Source: Nipponacmea schrenckii (Eukaryota; Mollusca; Gastropoda; Lottiidae). Taken from it: DNA of 64,000 nucleotides. The position numbers and the translations under genes were made by a program. Positions 22,640-35,349 of this stretch are shown in pieces. The stretch covers positions 16,045,106-16,109,105 of the forward strand of contig JAUJPP010000005.1 of assembly GCA_030562195.1 (NCBI GenBank), in the 5' to 3' direction. Position 1 is the stretch's first letter. Every line of letters starts with the position of its first letter. The notes beneath the pieces are model-generated. The model made no database searches. It worked only from the letters and a program-made list of their open reading frames with translations, and was not told the origin of the DNA.

Positions 22640-25195
22640 ATAATAATAACTTTATTCAAGATCTCAAAATGAGACATACGAAAAATATACACAGTAATTA
22701 AATAATGACAAAATAGGCAATAAGGATTTATATAAAACAAATCTAATCTTAATTACGTTTAAATTGATTCAAAATAATATAAGCAAATTTACAAAGGTTT
22801 TCTCGCTCTACTCCTTTACAAGTGAATAAATTTGACATTTTATACAAGAAGGATATTTATAATAATACTTGTTGATGTGTCTTTTTCTCTCATTTATAAA
22901 ATATGTACAATTGAAAAGGTAATGGAACTCGCCCCCCAACTTCAGCTAGATCGCATAATTACATATGCGCTGTTCTTTCGAGACATTAATGAAAATTCCA
23001 CTCTCGATAGGCAGTCTGTGATTCTTACATCTAAATTTACAAAAGGGGCTACTTTTAATTTAGTGGGTAAAGAAACTAAATTATCCTCAAGTTTAAATTC
23101 TGTTTTAATTATACGATAAATTATACATTTCGTGCTGTGATTAATTGTGTTTGTCCATTCCTGCATGAACTGGTCTTTAAGTCTTAATGTTATTGTTTCC
23201 TTTAACCATTTACCTTTAAAACTAGCCTGGGAACTCCAAATGTACGAAAGACCAGTGTCATTCAAGATATTTTGAACACAATTAATCCATGTAAAATTCA
23301 GTGACGAATTCAGCATTAGCTTATAAAATGTGGCTGACATATTAGGCCCCGGGCTATTCATCAATTTGAACCAAAAACTTATCATTCTTGTTTTAATTTG
23401 AATTGATAAGGGGAAAAAACTCCAATTTCACCATAAACCATTGCGTTGGGCGTGCTACCTTTAACCTTCAATAATATTTTACAAAATCGTAATTGAAGTC
23501 TTTCTAAGTAAGTAAAGTCAGTACAACCCCATACTTCACATCCATATAGTGCTATAGATAAAATTTAGGGCATTGAATAAATTTATCTGTGTGTCAATAT
23601 CTAAGTGAAGGGCTTTTCCTTTTTGAAGGAGGGAAAACATTGTTGCTGACGCTTTTGTATATAAGGCTGTATATAAATTTTGTGAAAGATCCATTATAAT
23701 TAAATTTTAAACCCCCGGTACGTATAATCATCTACAACTTCAATAATTTGATCATTATATTTAATGATTGGTCTTTTACGTATTTTTCCTCTAGAAAAAC
23801 AAGTATTTTTGTCTTAGTGATATTGATATCTAGTTTTTCCCTTGTGAGCAATACTTAGACATACTACTTACGGCATCCTGCAGATCTGACTCAGACTCGG
23901 CTAATAAAATCGTGTCATCTGCGTATAATAACACAAATAATTTCAGGTATACACCAACATTTTCGTAATCTGTTTCACTAAACTTAGGCCTGCATATGAT
24001 TTGGACAGGAATTGCGAAAGGTCTTTAAAATAAATAGAAAATAAAAGGGGGGGATAAGTTTTCACCTTGTCTAACACCGACTGAGCAATCAAATAATTCG
24101 GACAACTTATTATTGTGCCTTAGGGCACGATTTGGCATTTTTGTTTTTTAAAAATAACGTTAAATAACTTCCCTTTAATACCCCGAATCTAAGATTTTTT
24201 GCCATAGTTCTAGCCTAGGGATTCCATCAAATGCTCGGCGATAATCAATAAAGCATGTATAAAGTCTCATTTTTTTCTTTAGGTATAATTCTACTAAACA
24301 TTTTAAAGTAAAAATCTGATCTGTTGTTGAGAAGTATTTGCGAAATCCTGCTTGCTCAGGTCCAATAATGGACTCAGATTCAATATATTTACTAAGCCTA
24401 GAATTAACAATCGATGTGAATAATTTACATAAACAACTCAAAATAGTGATACCTCTATAGTTATTTGTATCTGAATGACTGCCCTTGTTCTTGTATATTG
24501 GATAAATCACCCCTAAAGTCCATTCAGACGGTACGATGCCAGTATCAAGTACGAGGTTGAACAGTAAAACGTACACAGATAACATTATTGGTTTGGTTGA
24601 TTTGATGTTTCGCTAAGTACTTCGTCTCCTCCAAACGATTTGTTGTTTTTCAATTTGTCTATTCACATCTGGATTTCGGATTCTGTTATTGGGTTATTCA
24701 ATAGTTCATTATGATTTTCATCCACACTCTCAAGCATTGTTCTTTCTGTCACGTCGTCAATCTTCTCACCATAGTTTTAGATTCCGAAAATGATCATGGG
24801 AAAACACTAATAGCTACTGAGCAATTCGATTGTTTCTTTCCATAAGTCAATAATTTCCAATATTCGCGTGTATTTGATCTTTTAAGTTTGTTCAGGTCAC
24901 TGTTAAAGTTCTTGTTATACAAATCGAATTCTGCTTTTTGTCTTCTATATTCTTGACTAGCGGTTTTCAAGCACTTTTGCGTTTCCTCAGATGGTTGGGA
25001 TTTGTATTTGTTCTTGGCGTTAAAGAGCAGTTGTCTCTTTTCCTCACAAAGTTCATTAAACCAGGGTTTGGGACTTGTTTTGCGAGCTCTGTTTCTGTTG
25101 GTATTAACGGTACTACTTATTCCAACTGCTCTGGCACTACCATTAAAAATTCCACAAACTTTAGAACTAATTTCATGTAATCTGTATTTTGTGAT
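22640..25195 (-). mobile_element. 5'-truncated LINE, right-arm copy
   Basis: Inverted partner of the LINE at 10692-13241 with the same 5' truncation and the same 3' TTA-type tail (at 22641 on the + strand). Reverse-transcriptase segments are read on the - strand at 24175-24585 (motif A region FIDYRRAFDGIPR) and 22942-23385 (C-terminal part). Frame breaks are more numerous than in the left copy, so it is a pseudogene. Confidence 0.85.
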
Positions 25196-25530
25196 ATTTT
25201 CCGTGCATAGTTATAATAAGCTTGTCCCATATTGCAACACAGAGGTCTTTGCGGCTATGCAAAACATCCCTATAATACCCGAATTATGTAATCGGTATTG
25301 TTTGATATTTTCCGTGAGATGTGGTAATGAGCTCGTAATTCCATACAGAGGTCTTAGTGGCCATACAGAACATCCCAAAAATATCTGAATGATATTTGAT
25401 AATGAGCTCGTCCCATAATTATTTGCTGCAATACAATACTATCAAAAAATGCCCAAATGATTTAATCGGGATTATTAGAAAGCTTGTCCTTATATTCAAT
25501 ACAGACAAGTTGGCACCGAAATATAGGACA
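25185..25530 (-). repeat. ~106-bp tandem repeats, right-arm copy
   Basis: Mirror of 10385-10725. Units are marked by CAGAGGTCTT (about 25241 and 25347). The LINE again interrupts the array, with the remaining unit at 22510-22640. Confidence 0.65.
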
Positions 25531-26759
25531 TAAAACTCTTATTTCAAACAATATCTTTGACTCACAATTCCTTGTTTATACAAGTTTTACATCTGGTTCT
25601 CTTTGACACTTTAAGGACGTAAAACTATATTCTTTTCATTTCATTTCTCTTTGACACTTCAATTCGGGTTATAATTAAACACATAACGGATAAATTGTTT
25701 TTTTCTTCAGACCGCAATTCTATCGAAATTCCTTCCCTTTGACCACAACAATTAACAATCACTTGCTATAGATGATAAAAATGAATGTAAAACAAAATGA
25801 GTACAATATAACAAAACGCAGGTCCATTCATTCATTATTTCAGACATGCGGTTGGAGTTCTCAATCTCATATCTGTTGGAGAGGACGAGGATGCCAAGGC
25901 AAGGAAAATTAAGAGAAACAGCTTATATCTCAAACATTTATATCTGAAACGGGCAAATTTACTCATGATATATATATCTTTTTTATATTGCTGCATTAGT
26001 TTATGATGAAACTGGTCCGTCTTTGCCCCATAACCCATTCTCCCAATATAAAATTTCATTTCTCCGTTTTTAAATATTCCTGGTTTCATGTAAAACGGAA
26101 AAATATTTTTTGTAGATGCAAAATATGTCATTGGCAACATTTCATGAGATAGTGGTCTGAATTAAAAACAAATACATGTAATAATAATGATTACTTTTAG
26201 TTTATTCTACAAGATAGGGTAAATTTGTTAGTTGTAACGAACAATGTTAAACATTGTTATAACTCTCCTACATTGACTTCGGTCAAATTTAAAGTTATAA
26301 TAGGTCTTAAAATGAACATAAAATTTGAAATTTTAAACTTGGCCAATAGGAATACTACTTCGAATATAAAATGGATAGACATGGACTATATTTTATTAGA
26401 TATCAAATGTATAAATGAAATGAAATTGATGAAGTTTTCAAACTGTTCGATAACAAACAAAAAATTAAAATAATGTTGCACTAAAGACCAAATTTTTAAA
26501 AAAGTTTAAAACAAACTAAAAAGGAAATAGCATCCCTTTAAACCATAGGCTTCAATATCTTTAATACGAATCAACAAATCAAGTTAGTCCATAGTTTTTA
26601 AAACTTAACTTATTTATCCATTCTGCTGGGACTTTAATAAGCAAATGGAAATTTTGATCAGCTGATAGGGCCAGATGACCTAATTCAATGTTAAGTCAAT
26701 GGAGAATTATACATGTTTCGACCTAGTTTGGACTAAAAAAAAAAAATTGCCAGAAAGTT

Positions 26760-29208
26760 GTAATTAGCTAAATAGTGGACCTACATGGCACAGTAAACCA
26801 GAATGCTGTATCTCTACTGGTTCCAGAGGGACAGCCTCCCCCCAAAGTTTGGTAAATTTTCGACTTTTTGACGCAGTTTTTTGCCTCTAGTTTTTCGCCA
26901 AAATGCAGGAAACAAGTTTGAATCGAATTTCCGGTGTCCCTCGGTCCCCCCAAATCGGTTTGAGTCCAAAAGAACAAAAATAATTTTTGGTCCAAAATTG
27001 AAAATTTTCCTTATCAAATCGATGAAAAAATGGCAGTTTTTTGAGTGTTTTTGGCTTTTGCAGGCTTTACAAAAAACCCTCACTGTGGACCAACCAATGG
27101 TGCCAGAGAGTTGTGCTTTTCAGGGTAATTAGCTGAATAGTGGACCTACATGGCACAGTAAACCAGAATGCTGTATCTCTACTGGTTCCAGAGGGACAGC
27201 CCCCCAAAGTTTGATAAATTTTCGACTTTTTGACGCAGTTTTTTGCCTCTAGTTTTTCGCCAAAATGCAGGAAACAAGTTTGAATCGAATTTCCGGTGTC
27301 CCTCGGTCCCCCCAAATCAGTTTGAGTCCAAAAGAACAAAAATAATTTTTGGTCCAAAATTGACAAATTTTCCTTATCAAATCGATGAAAAAATGGCCGT
27401 TTTTTGAGTGTTTTTGGCTTTTTCAGGCTTTACAAAAACCTTCACTGTGGACAAACCAATGGTGCCAGAGAGTTGTGCTTTTCAGGGTAATTAGCTGAAT
27501 AGTGGACCTACATGGCACAGTAAACCAGAATGCTGTATCTCTACTGGTTCCAGAGGGACAGCCCCCCAAAGTTTGGTAAATTTTCGACTTTTTGACGCAG
27601 TTTTTTGCCTCTAGTTTTTCGCCAAAATGCAGGAAACAAGTTTGAATCGAATTTCCGGTGTCCCTCGGTCCCCCCAAATCGGTTTGAGTCCAAAAGAACA
27701 AAAATAATTTTTGGTCAAAAAATTTAAAATTTTCCTTATCAAATCGATGAAAAAATGGCCGTTTTTTGAGTGTTTTTGGCTTTTGCAGGCTTTACAAAAA
27801 CCGTCACTGTGGACCAACCAATGGTGCCAGAGAGTTGTGCTTTTCAGGGTAATTAGCTGAATAGTGGACCTTCATGGCACAGTAAACCAGAATGCTGTAT
27901 CTCTACTGGTTCCAGAGGGACAGCCCCCCAAAGTTTGGTAAATTTTCGACTTTTTGACGCAGTTTTTTGCCTCTAGTTTTTCGCCAAAATGCAGGAAACA
28001 AGTTTAAATCGAATTTCCGGTGTCCCTCGGTCCCCCCAAATCGGTTTGAGTCCAAAAGAACAAAAATAATTTTTGGTCCAAAATTGAAAATTTTCCTTAT
28101 CAAATCGATGAAAAAATGGCCGTTTTTTGAGTGTTTTTGGCTTTTTCAGGCTTTACAAAAACCGTCACTGTGGACAAAACCCAAAGGTGCCAGAGATTGT
28201 GCTTTTCAGGGGAATTAGCTGAATAGTGGACCTACATGGCACAGTAAACCAGAATGCTGTATCTCTACTGGTTCCAGAGGACAGCCCCCCAAAGTTTGGT
28301 AAATTTTCGACTTTTTGACGCAGTTTTTTTCCTCTAGTTTTTCGCCAAAAAGCAGGAAACAAGTTTGAATCGAATTTCCGGTGTTCCTCGGTCCCCCCAA
28401 ATCGGTTTGAGTCCAAAAGAACAAAAATAATTTTTGGTCAAAAAATTTAAAATTTTCCTTATCAAATCGATGAAAAAATGGCCGTTTTTTGAGTGTTTTT
28501 GGCTTTTGCAGGCTTTACAAAAACCGTCACTGTGGACCAACCAATGGTGCCAGAGAGTTGTGCTTTTCAGGGTAATTAGCTGAATAGTGGACCTACATGG
28601 CACAGTAAACCAGAATGCTGTATCTCTACTGGTTCCAGAGAGACAGCCCCCCAAGTTTGGTAAATTTTCGACTTTTTGACGCAGTTTTTTGCCTCTAGTT
28701 TTTCGCCAAAATGCAGGAAACAAGTTTGAATCGAATTTCCGGTGTCCCTCGGTCCCCCCAATCGGGTTTTAGTCCAAAAGAACAAAAATAATTTTTGGTC
28801 CAAAATTGAAAATTTTCCTTATCAAATCGATGAAAAAATGGCCGTTTTTTGAGTGTTTTTGGCTTTTGCAGGCTTTACAAAAAACCCTCACTGTGGCCAA
28901 CCAATGGTGCCAAGAGTTGTGCTTTTCAGGGTAATTAGCTGAATAGTGGACCTACATGGCACAGTAAACCAGAATGCTGTATCTCTACTGGTTCCAGAGA
29001 GACAGCCCCCCATATTTTGGTAAATTTTCGACTTTTTGACGCAGTTTTTTGCCTCTAGTTTTTCGCCAAAATGCAGGAAACAAGTTTGAATTGAATTTCC
29101 GGTGTCCCTCGGTCCCCCCAAATCGGTTTGAGTCCAAAAGAACAAAAATAATTTTTGGTCCAAAATTGAAAATTTTCCTTATCAAATTGATGAAAAAATG
29201 GCCGTTTT
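26760..29208 (-). repeat. 361-bp satellite array 3 (inverted)
   Basis: About 6.8 units, reverse-complementary to arrays 1 and 2, with the same ~361-bp spacing. Units show small indels mostly in homopolymers (C6/C7 in the CCCCCAAA block). The array is cut at 29208/29209 by a HINE-like element and resumes at 31343. Confidence 0.95.
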
Positions 29209-31342
29209 TATACGCCCACATGAAATGGGGGGCGTATATTGTCGTCACCCACATCCGTCCGTCCGTCCACAATTGCTCGTAAACACTCTACACGGTGTAA
29301 TTCTTGACGGATTTAGATGAAACTTAATATGAGTGCTTATGATCACGCAAGGATGAACCCTATTGAAAATCAGCGAAATCGGAAAAAAATTAGTATGAGT
29401 TCGTGCCCTTGTTCTTGAATGGCTCGTAAACACTCTACAACCTGCAATTCTTGACCGATTTTGATGAAACTTGGTGTGAGAGTATGTTATAACTCAAGGA
29501 TAAACCCTATCGAAAATCAGCGAAATCGAAAAACATTTAGTATGAGTTATTGCCCTTGTTCTTGAAAACGCGTTCAATTTTAGCTTGTAAACACTCTTGA
29601 GAGAACAATTTTTAATGGATTTTAATGAAACTTGGCCTGAGTATTTGTTATCACCCAAGGATGAAGCCTATTGGAAACCAGTCAAATCGAAAAAAAATTA
29701 ATATCAGTTATTGCCCTTGTTTTTGAAAACGCGTTCAATTTTTAGCTTTTAAACACTCTACAAAGCACAGTTATTGACCGATTTTGACGAAACTTGCTGA
29801 AATTGTTTAGTATCACCCAAGAATGAATCCTTTTGAAAATAGCACATATCGAAATATATTTAATAGGAATTATTGCCCTTGTTCTATAAAATGTGTTGGA
29901 TTTTTGCCTTGTAAACACTCTACAAGTCACAATTCTTGAGCGATTTTGACATAACTTGGCATGAGTAATTGTAATCACCTAAGGATGAACCCTATTGAAA
30001 TTCAGTTGAATCGAAAAATATTTGGTATCAGTTATTGCCCTTGTGTTTGAAAACGCCTTCAATTTTAGCTTGTAAACACTCTAGAAAGAACAATTCTTAA
30101 TGGATTTTGATAAAACTTGGCTAGAGTATTTGTTTTTACCCAAGGATGAACCTTTTTGAAAATCAAATAAATCGAAATATATTTAGTGTCAGTTATTGCC
30201 CCTGTGTTTGAAAACGGGGTTAACTTTTTGGCTAATAAACACTCTAGAAGGTACAATTCATGACCAATGTTGACAAAACTCACTGAAATTGTTGGATATG
30301 CAAGGGATGAGCCTAATTGAAAATTAAAAATATCAAAATATATCTAATATGAATTATTGCCCTTGTTCTTTTAAACGCGTTCGATTTTTGTCTCGTAAAC
30401 ACTCTACATGAAACAATTCTTGATGGATTTCGATGAAACTTGGTGTGAGAGTGTGTTATAACTCAAGGATGAACCCTATTGAAAATCAGCGAAATCGAAA
30501 AAAAATTTAGTATGAGTTACTGCCCTTGTTCTTGAAAACGCATTCAATTTTAGCTTGTAAACATTCTAGAAAGAACTATTCTTAATGGATTTTGATTAAC
30601 TTTGGCTTGAGTATTTGTTTTTACCCAAGGATGAACCCTATTATAAATCAAATAAATAGAAATATTTAGTGTCAGTTATAGCCCTTGTTCTTGAAAACGC
30701 GTTCAATTTTAGCTTGTAAACACTCTAGAAAGAACAATTTTTAATGGATTTTGATGTAACTTGGCTGTGTTATTTGTTGTCTCCCAAGGATGAACCCTAT
30801 TGAAAACCGAAAAATATTTAGTACAAGTGATTGACCTTGTTTTTGAAAATGCTTTAACTCGTAAACACTCTAGAAAGAACAATTTTGAATGGATTTTGAT
30901 GAAACTTGGCTTTAGTATTTGTTTTCTCACAAGGATAAACCCTATTGAAAATCAGATAAATCGAAAAATATTTAGTGTCAGTTATTGCGCCTGTTTTCAA
31001 AAACGCTTTCAACTTTTGGCTTGTGAACACTCTAAAAATTCCTTTTTGACAAAACTCGCTGAAATTGTTTAATATCAACCAAGAATGAGCCTTATTAAGA
31101 ATTAAAAATATCAAAATATTATTAAGGGTGAACCCTATTGCAAATCATAAAGATACCGAAAAATATTTAATGAGTTGTTATTAGGTACAATTCTTGACAG
31201 TTTTTAATGAAACTAGAGACCCTAGAAAAAAATAGGTTGGAAGGTTGAATAATTCATTCCACTTATTGTAACCTTACTGAAAAGTTTTTATTTGAAATAA
31301 ATGCTGCCAGTGGGCGTATATTACCTTGCCTGGCAAGCTATC
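29209..31342 (-). mobile_element. HINE/pearl-like element, complete, inserted in the satellite
   Basis: A 2134-bp copy in the reverse orientation. It starts with the palindrome TATACGCCCACATGAAATGG / GGGGCGTATA and carries a short (GTCC)3-4 run. About twelve ~160-bp core repeats follow (TAAACACTCTA-type motif at about 29280, 29428, 29587, 29749, 29910, 30072, 30236, 30396, 30557, 30717, 30861 and 31023). It ends GCCTGGCAAGCTATC. The target is a T6 run of a 361-bp unit. The flanks keep four T on each side, so at most two bases are duplicated. Confidence 0.85.
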
Positions 31343-32917
31343 TTTTGAGTGTTTTTGGCTTTTGCAGGCTTTACAAAAACCGTCACTGTGGACAAACCAA
31401 TGGTGCCAGAGAGTTGTGCTTTTCAGGGTAATTAGCTGAATAGTGGACCTACATGGCACAGTAAACCAGAATGCTGTATCTCTACTGGTTCCAGAGGGAC
31501 AGCCCCCCAAAGTTTGGTAAATTTTCGACTTTTTGACGCAGTTTTTTGCCTCTAGTTTTTCGCCAAAATGCAGGAAACAAGTTTGAATCGAATTTCCGGT
31601 GTCCCTCGGTCCCCCCAAATCGGTTTGAGTCCAAAAGAACAAAAATAATTTTTGGTCCAAAATTGAAAATTTTCCTTATCAAATCGATGAAAAAATGGCC
31701 GTTTTTTGAGTGTTTTTGGCTTTTGCAGGCTTTACAAAAACCGTCACTGTGGAACAACCAATGGTGCCAGAGAGTTGTGCTTTTCAGGGTAATTAGCTGA
31801 ATAGTGGACCTACATGGCACAGTAAACCAGAATGCTGTATCTCTACTGGTTCCAGAGGGACAGCCCCCCAAAGTTTGGTAAATTTTCGACTTTTTGACGC
31901 AGTTTTTTGCCTCTAGTTTTTCGCCAAAATGCAGGAAACAAGTTTGAATCGAATTTCCGGTGTCCCTCGGTCCCCCCAAATCGGTTTGAGTCCAAAAGAA
32001 CAAAAATAATTTTTTGTCCAAAATTGAAAATTTTCCTTATCAAATCGATGAAAAAATGGCCGTTTTTTGAGTGTTTTTGGCTTTTGCAGGCTTTACAAAA
32101 ACCGTCACTGTGGACCAACCAATGGTGCCAGAGAATTGTGCTTTTCAGGGTAATTAGCTGAATAGTGGACCTACATGGCACAGTAAACCAGAATGCTGTA
32201 TCTCTACTGGTTACAAAGGGACAGCCCCCCATAGTTTTCTAAATTTTCGACTTTTTGACGCAGTTTTTTGCCTCTAGTTTTTCGCCAAAATGCAGGAAAC
32301 AAGTTTGAATCGAATTTCCGGTGTCCCTCGGTCCCCCCAAATCGGCTTGAGTCCAAAAGAACAAAAATAATTTTTGGTCCAAAATTGACAAATTTTCCTT
32401 ATCAAATCGATGAAAAAATGGCCGTTTTTTGAGTGTTTTTGGCTTTTTCAGGCTTTACAAAAACCTTCACTGTGGACAAACCAATGGTGCCAGAGAGTTG
32501 TGCTTTTCAGGGTAATTAGCTGAATAGTGGACCTACATGGCACAGTAAACCAGAATGCTGTATCTCTACTGGTTCCAGAGGGACAGCCCCCCAAAGTTTG
32601 GTAAATTTTCGACTTTTTGACGCAGTTTTTTGCCTCTAGTTTTTCGCCAAAATGCAGGAAACAAGTTTGAATCGAATTTCCGGTGTCCCTCGGTCCCCCC
32701 AAATCGGTTTGAGTCCAAAAGAACAAAAATAATTTTTGGTCCAAAATTGAAAATTTTCCTTATCAAATCGATGAAAAAATGGCCGTTTTTTGAGTGTTTT
32801 TGGCTTTTGCAGGCTTTACAAAAACCGTCACTGTGGACCAACCAATGGTGCCAGAGAGTTGTGCTTTTCAGGGTAATTAGCTGAATAGTGGACCTACATG
32901 GCACAGTAAACCAGAAT
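31343..32917 (-). repeat. 361-bp satellite array 4 (inverted)
   Basis: About 4.3 units continue array 3 beyond the HINE insertion. The array ends abruptly at about 32917 inside a unit (after GTAAACCAGAAT), where the Polinton-type coding region starts in mid-protein. The junction is therefore a breakpoint and not a natural end of either element. Confidence 0.94.
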
Positions 32918-34853
32918 CAACAACAATTAGCTAATATAGTCGATAAAACTCAGTTGGATAGAATAAATTTATTAATATCTCAACTAGACGAAAAAATTAC
33001 AAAACAAAAATCAGATATTAATCAACTCATAGGTAACATTAAACCAGGTATAAATGAGGAACGATTGAAACAAGAATTATATAATCTTGAAACGAAACTA
33101 AATCATGATAATGAACTATCAGAAATTTAAACCTATATTCAACAACAATTAGTTAATGTGGTTGATAAATCTCAATTACAAAATTTAAATTTATTAATAT
33201 CTCAACTAGACGATAAAATTACAAAGCAAAAATTAGATATTAAACAACTGACAAGTAACAATAAACCAGGTATAAGCGAAGAAAAATTAAAGCAAGAATT
33301 AATTAATCTAGAGACGAAACTTAATGATGACAGTAAACTAACAGAAATTAAAACTTATGTTCAACAACAATTAGTTAATGTGGTTGATGAAACTCGGCTA
33401 GAGAGATTAAGATCATTAATATCCAAATTAGACGATAGAATTACAAAAGAGAAAATAGATTTGAAACAACTAATAGATAATATTAAACCAGGTATTAGCG
33501 AAGAGAGACTGAAACAAGAATTGTCTAAATTAGAAACAAATAATAACAACGAGCTAACAGAAATTAAAAACCTATATTCAACAACAATTAGTTAGTGTAG
33601 CCGACAAAACTCAATTACAAAATTTAAATTTATTAATAACCCAATTAGATGATAAAATTACCAAACAAAAATCAAATGTAAAACAACTAATTGCTAATAT
33701 CAAACCAGGTATAAGCGAAGACAAATTAAAACAAGAATTATCTGATTTAGAAACTAAACTTAATGATAACAATGAACTAACAGAAATTAAAACCTATATC
33801 GAACAGCAATTAGCTAATTTAGTAGACAAAGCGGAGTTAGAAAGATTAAGATCATTAATATTTCAATTAGATCGAAAACTAGAGAAAAGAGACATAAAAC
33901 ATGAAAAAATGATTCAAGAAATTAATAAAAATTTTCTACCTAAAGAAACTTATTTTACTTTACCCTTTAATGATGGTATTTTAGAAAAGTATGGATTTGT
34001 TGCAAAATATGTAGGAAGATTAATTGAACCATCTAAATTTAAAGCTGTTTTTGAGAAAAGTAACATTGCAAAATTTGAGTTGAATTCGTCAGGTAATCTT
34101 AGAACGGCTATTACTATATTATTTCCTTTTAAATTGAAAATAAAATCAGTAATTAAAAATGAAGATATAAAACGTATACCAAATGTAATTCTATATAAAG
34201 TAAAAATTTTCACAATAACAAAGGGAGGAAAAAACGAAATGGTTAAGACGTTTTCTGTAGATAGTAGTAAAAAGAGAAAACCTATCGAAATCAAACTTGA
34301 TACAGATTTTGTCGATGGATTGGAATATGAAATAACTTTTGATAATACTAACGTATTAGTAAATAATATAGTTAATAGAAAAGAAATACCACTTATCATT
34401 ACTGAATACCATTTATATTTCCTGGATTTTATATTAATGACAAATGAAAAACCACTAAGTGTAAATTTGATAAATAATAAGGATTTACAAAAGGAAGGAA
34501 GAAAAAAATATACATTTTTGAAATGGAAAGAATTTGAACATATAAGATTTTATTTTGATTTTGATAATATTTTTACTTCAATTGATATTCATAAATCTCA
34601 AGTAAATAAAGCATTTGTAACCGTTCCCGTATTTATAAAAGAAAATGATGAAAATAGAGATTACTTTGCACGTTTTAAAATAGAAAGTATAACAGAACTG
34701 ATACCAGAGTCAAGACTTTTACCTAAAAATGTTAATTATATACCTCAATTAGAGATAACAATTGTTATAGAATATCTTGGTTATAAAAACAAAGGCCATC
34801 GAATATTTATGTTTACGAGAAACATTGGTTTATCACAAATACAGTTAATTTAA
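32918..34853 (+). pseudogene. Coiled-coil fibre-like protein, N-terminally truncated
   Basis: The N-terminal part read here is a series of four 72-76-residue repeats, also clear in DNA (222-225 bp; QQQL(A/V)N(I/V)VDK-type starts at about 32923, 33143, 33364 and 33579, partial at 33806). Each has LLISQLDDKITKQK-like heptads and a GISE(E/D)(R/K)LKQEL block, predicting long coiled coils. A ~310-residue C-terminal part, beta-rich by composition, follows (33909-34853) and is unbroken. I do not recognise a family. Trimeric fibre or attachment-type proteins of viruses have this architecture, so that role is an inference. One in-frame TAA (33128-33130) and one 1-base insertion near 33568 break it, and its start lies beyond the satellite junction. 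Confidence 0.6.
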
Positions 34854-34863
34854 TTCTTAAAAA

Positions 34864-35349
34864 ATGAATACCGAAGAGTTAAACACACAGAATTTACAAG
34901 ATGTTATGATGCGTAAACAAAAAGAGTTAGAAGGAGAATTCAATCATTACAAAAAGTTAACAAAATGTTGGAGTAAGATAGACACTACTTTTGAAACTGT
35001 AAGTGTTATATCAGCATGTCTTATAGCAACAGCAACTACTATAACAGCAAGTATTTCTCTTCCAATATTTATTCCAACTATCTTAGGAGCTCTTACAGCT
35101 ATTCAAACATCTTCATGTGGTTTAATTACTATTGGGTTTACCTCTTAAAAGAAATTATATTATAAAACCATATCAAATTTAATAAGAACATATTTAGATA
35201 AATTATTTATTTTTTTCGAAAGAAGCAAATCTGATAAAATAATTACCATAGAAGAACTCGAAGAATTTAATGAAATATTCGATGAATTGTTAACAAAAAT
35301 CGAATCATTAAAAATAGAACATAAAAAATTGAAAAAGAAACATGACTAA
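34864..35349 (+). pseudogene. Small protein with paired hydrophobic segments, internal stop
   Basis: The frame runs 162 codons from ATG 34864 to the stop at 35347-35349 and is interrupted by a single TAA at 35146-35148. The first part is charged (LQDVMMRKQKELEGEFNHYK). Two hydrophobic stretches follow (about residues 45-62 and 65-90, e.g. SISLPIFIPTILGALTAI), then a Lys/Glu-rich helical tail. It begins 10 bp after the fibre-like gene and overlaps the polymerase start by 8 bp (ATGACTAA), a virus-like arrangement. The family is not recognised; a membrane-active virion or accessory protein is possible. Confidence 0.5.

Larger units (their letters stand above)
19323..26732 (-). repeat. Right arm of the large inverted duplication
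   Basis: Reverse complement of 9173-18700 without the HINE insertion. Many single-base differences and small indels separate the arms; for example the LINE copy here has additional frame breaks. At its outer end it keeps about 45 bp of satellite-derived sequence (26733-26780) that the left junction lacks, so it is closer to the ancestral junction. Confidence 0.93.

Noticed and set aside
29209..31342. CRISPR-like array suspected from regular repeats
   Set aside because: Repeats are ~160 bp, diverged along their whole length and without unique spacers. The context is animal DNA, so these are HINE core repeats.
26768..32904. Open frames on both strands of the inverted satellite
   Set aside because: Same repeat unit as above, with no coding signature.
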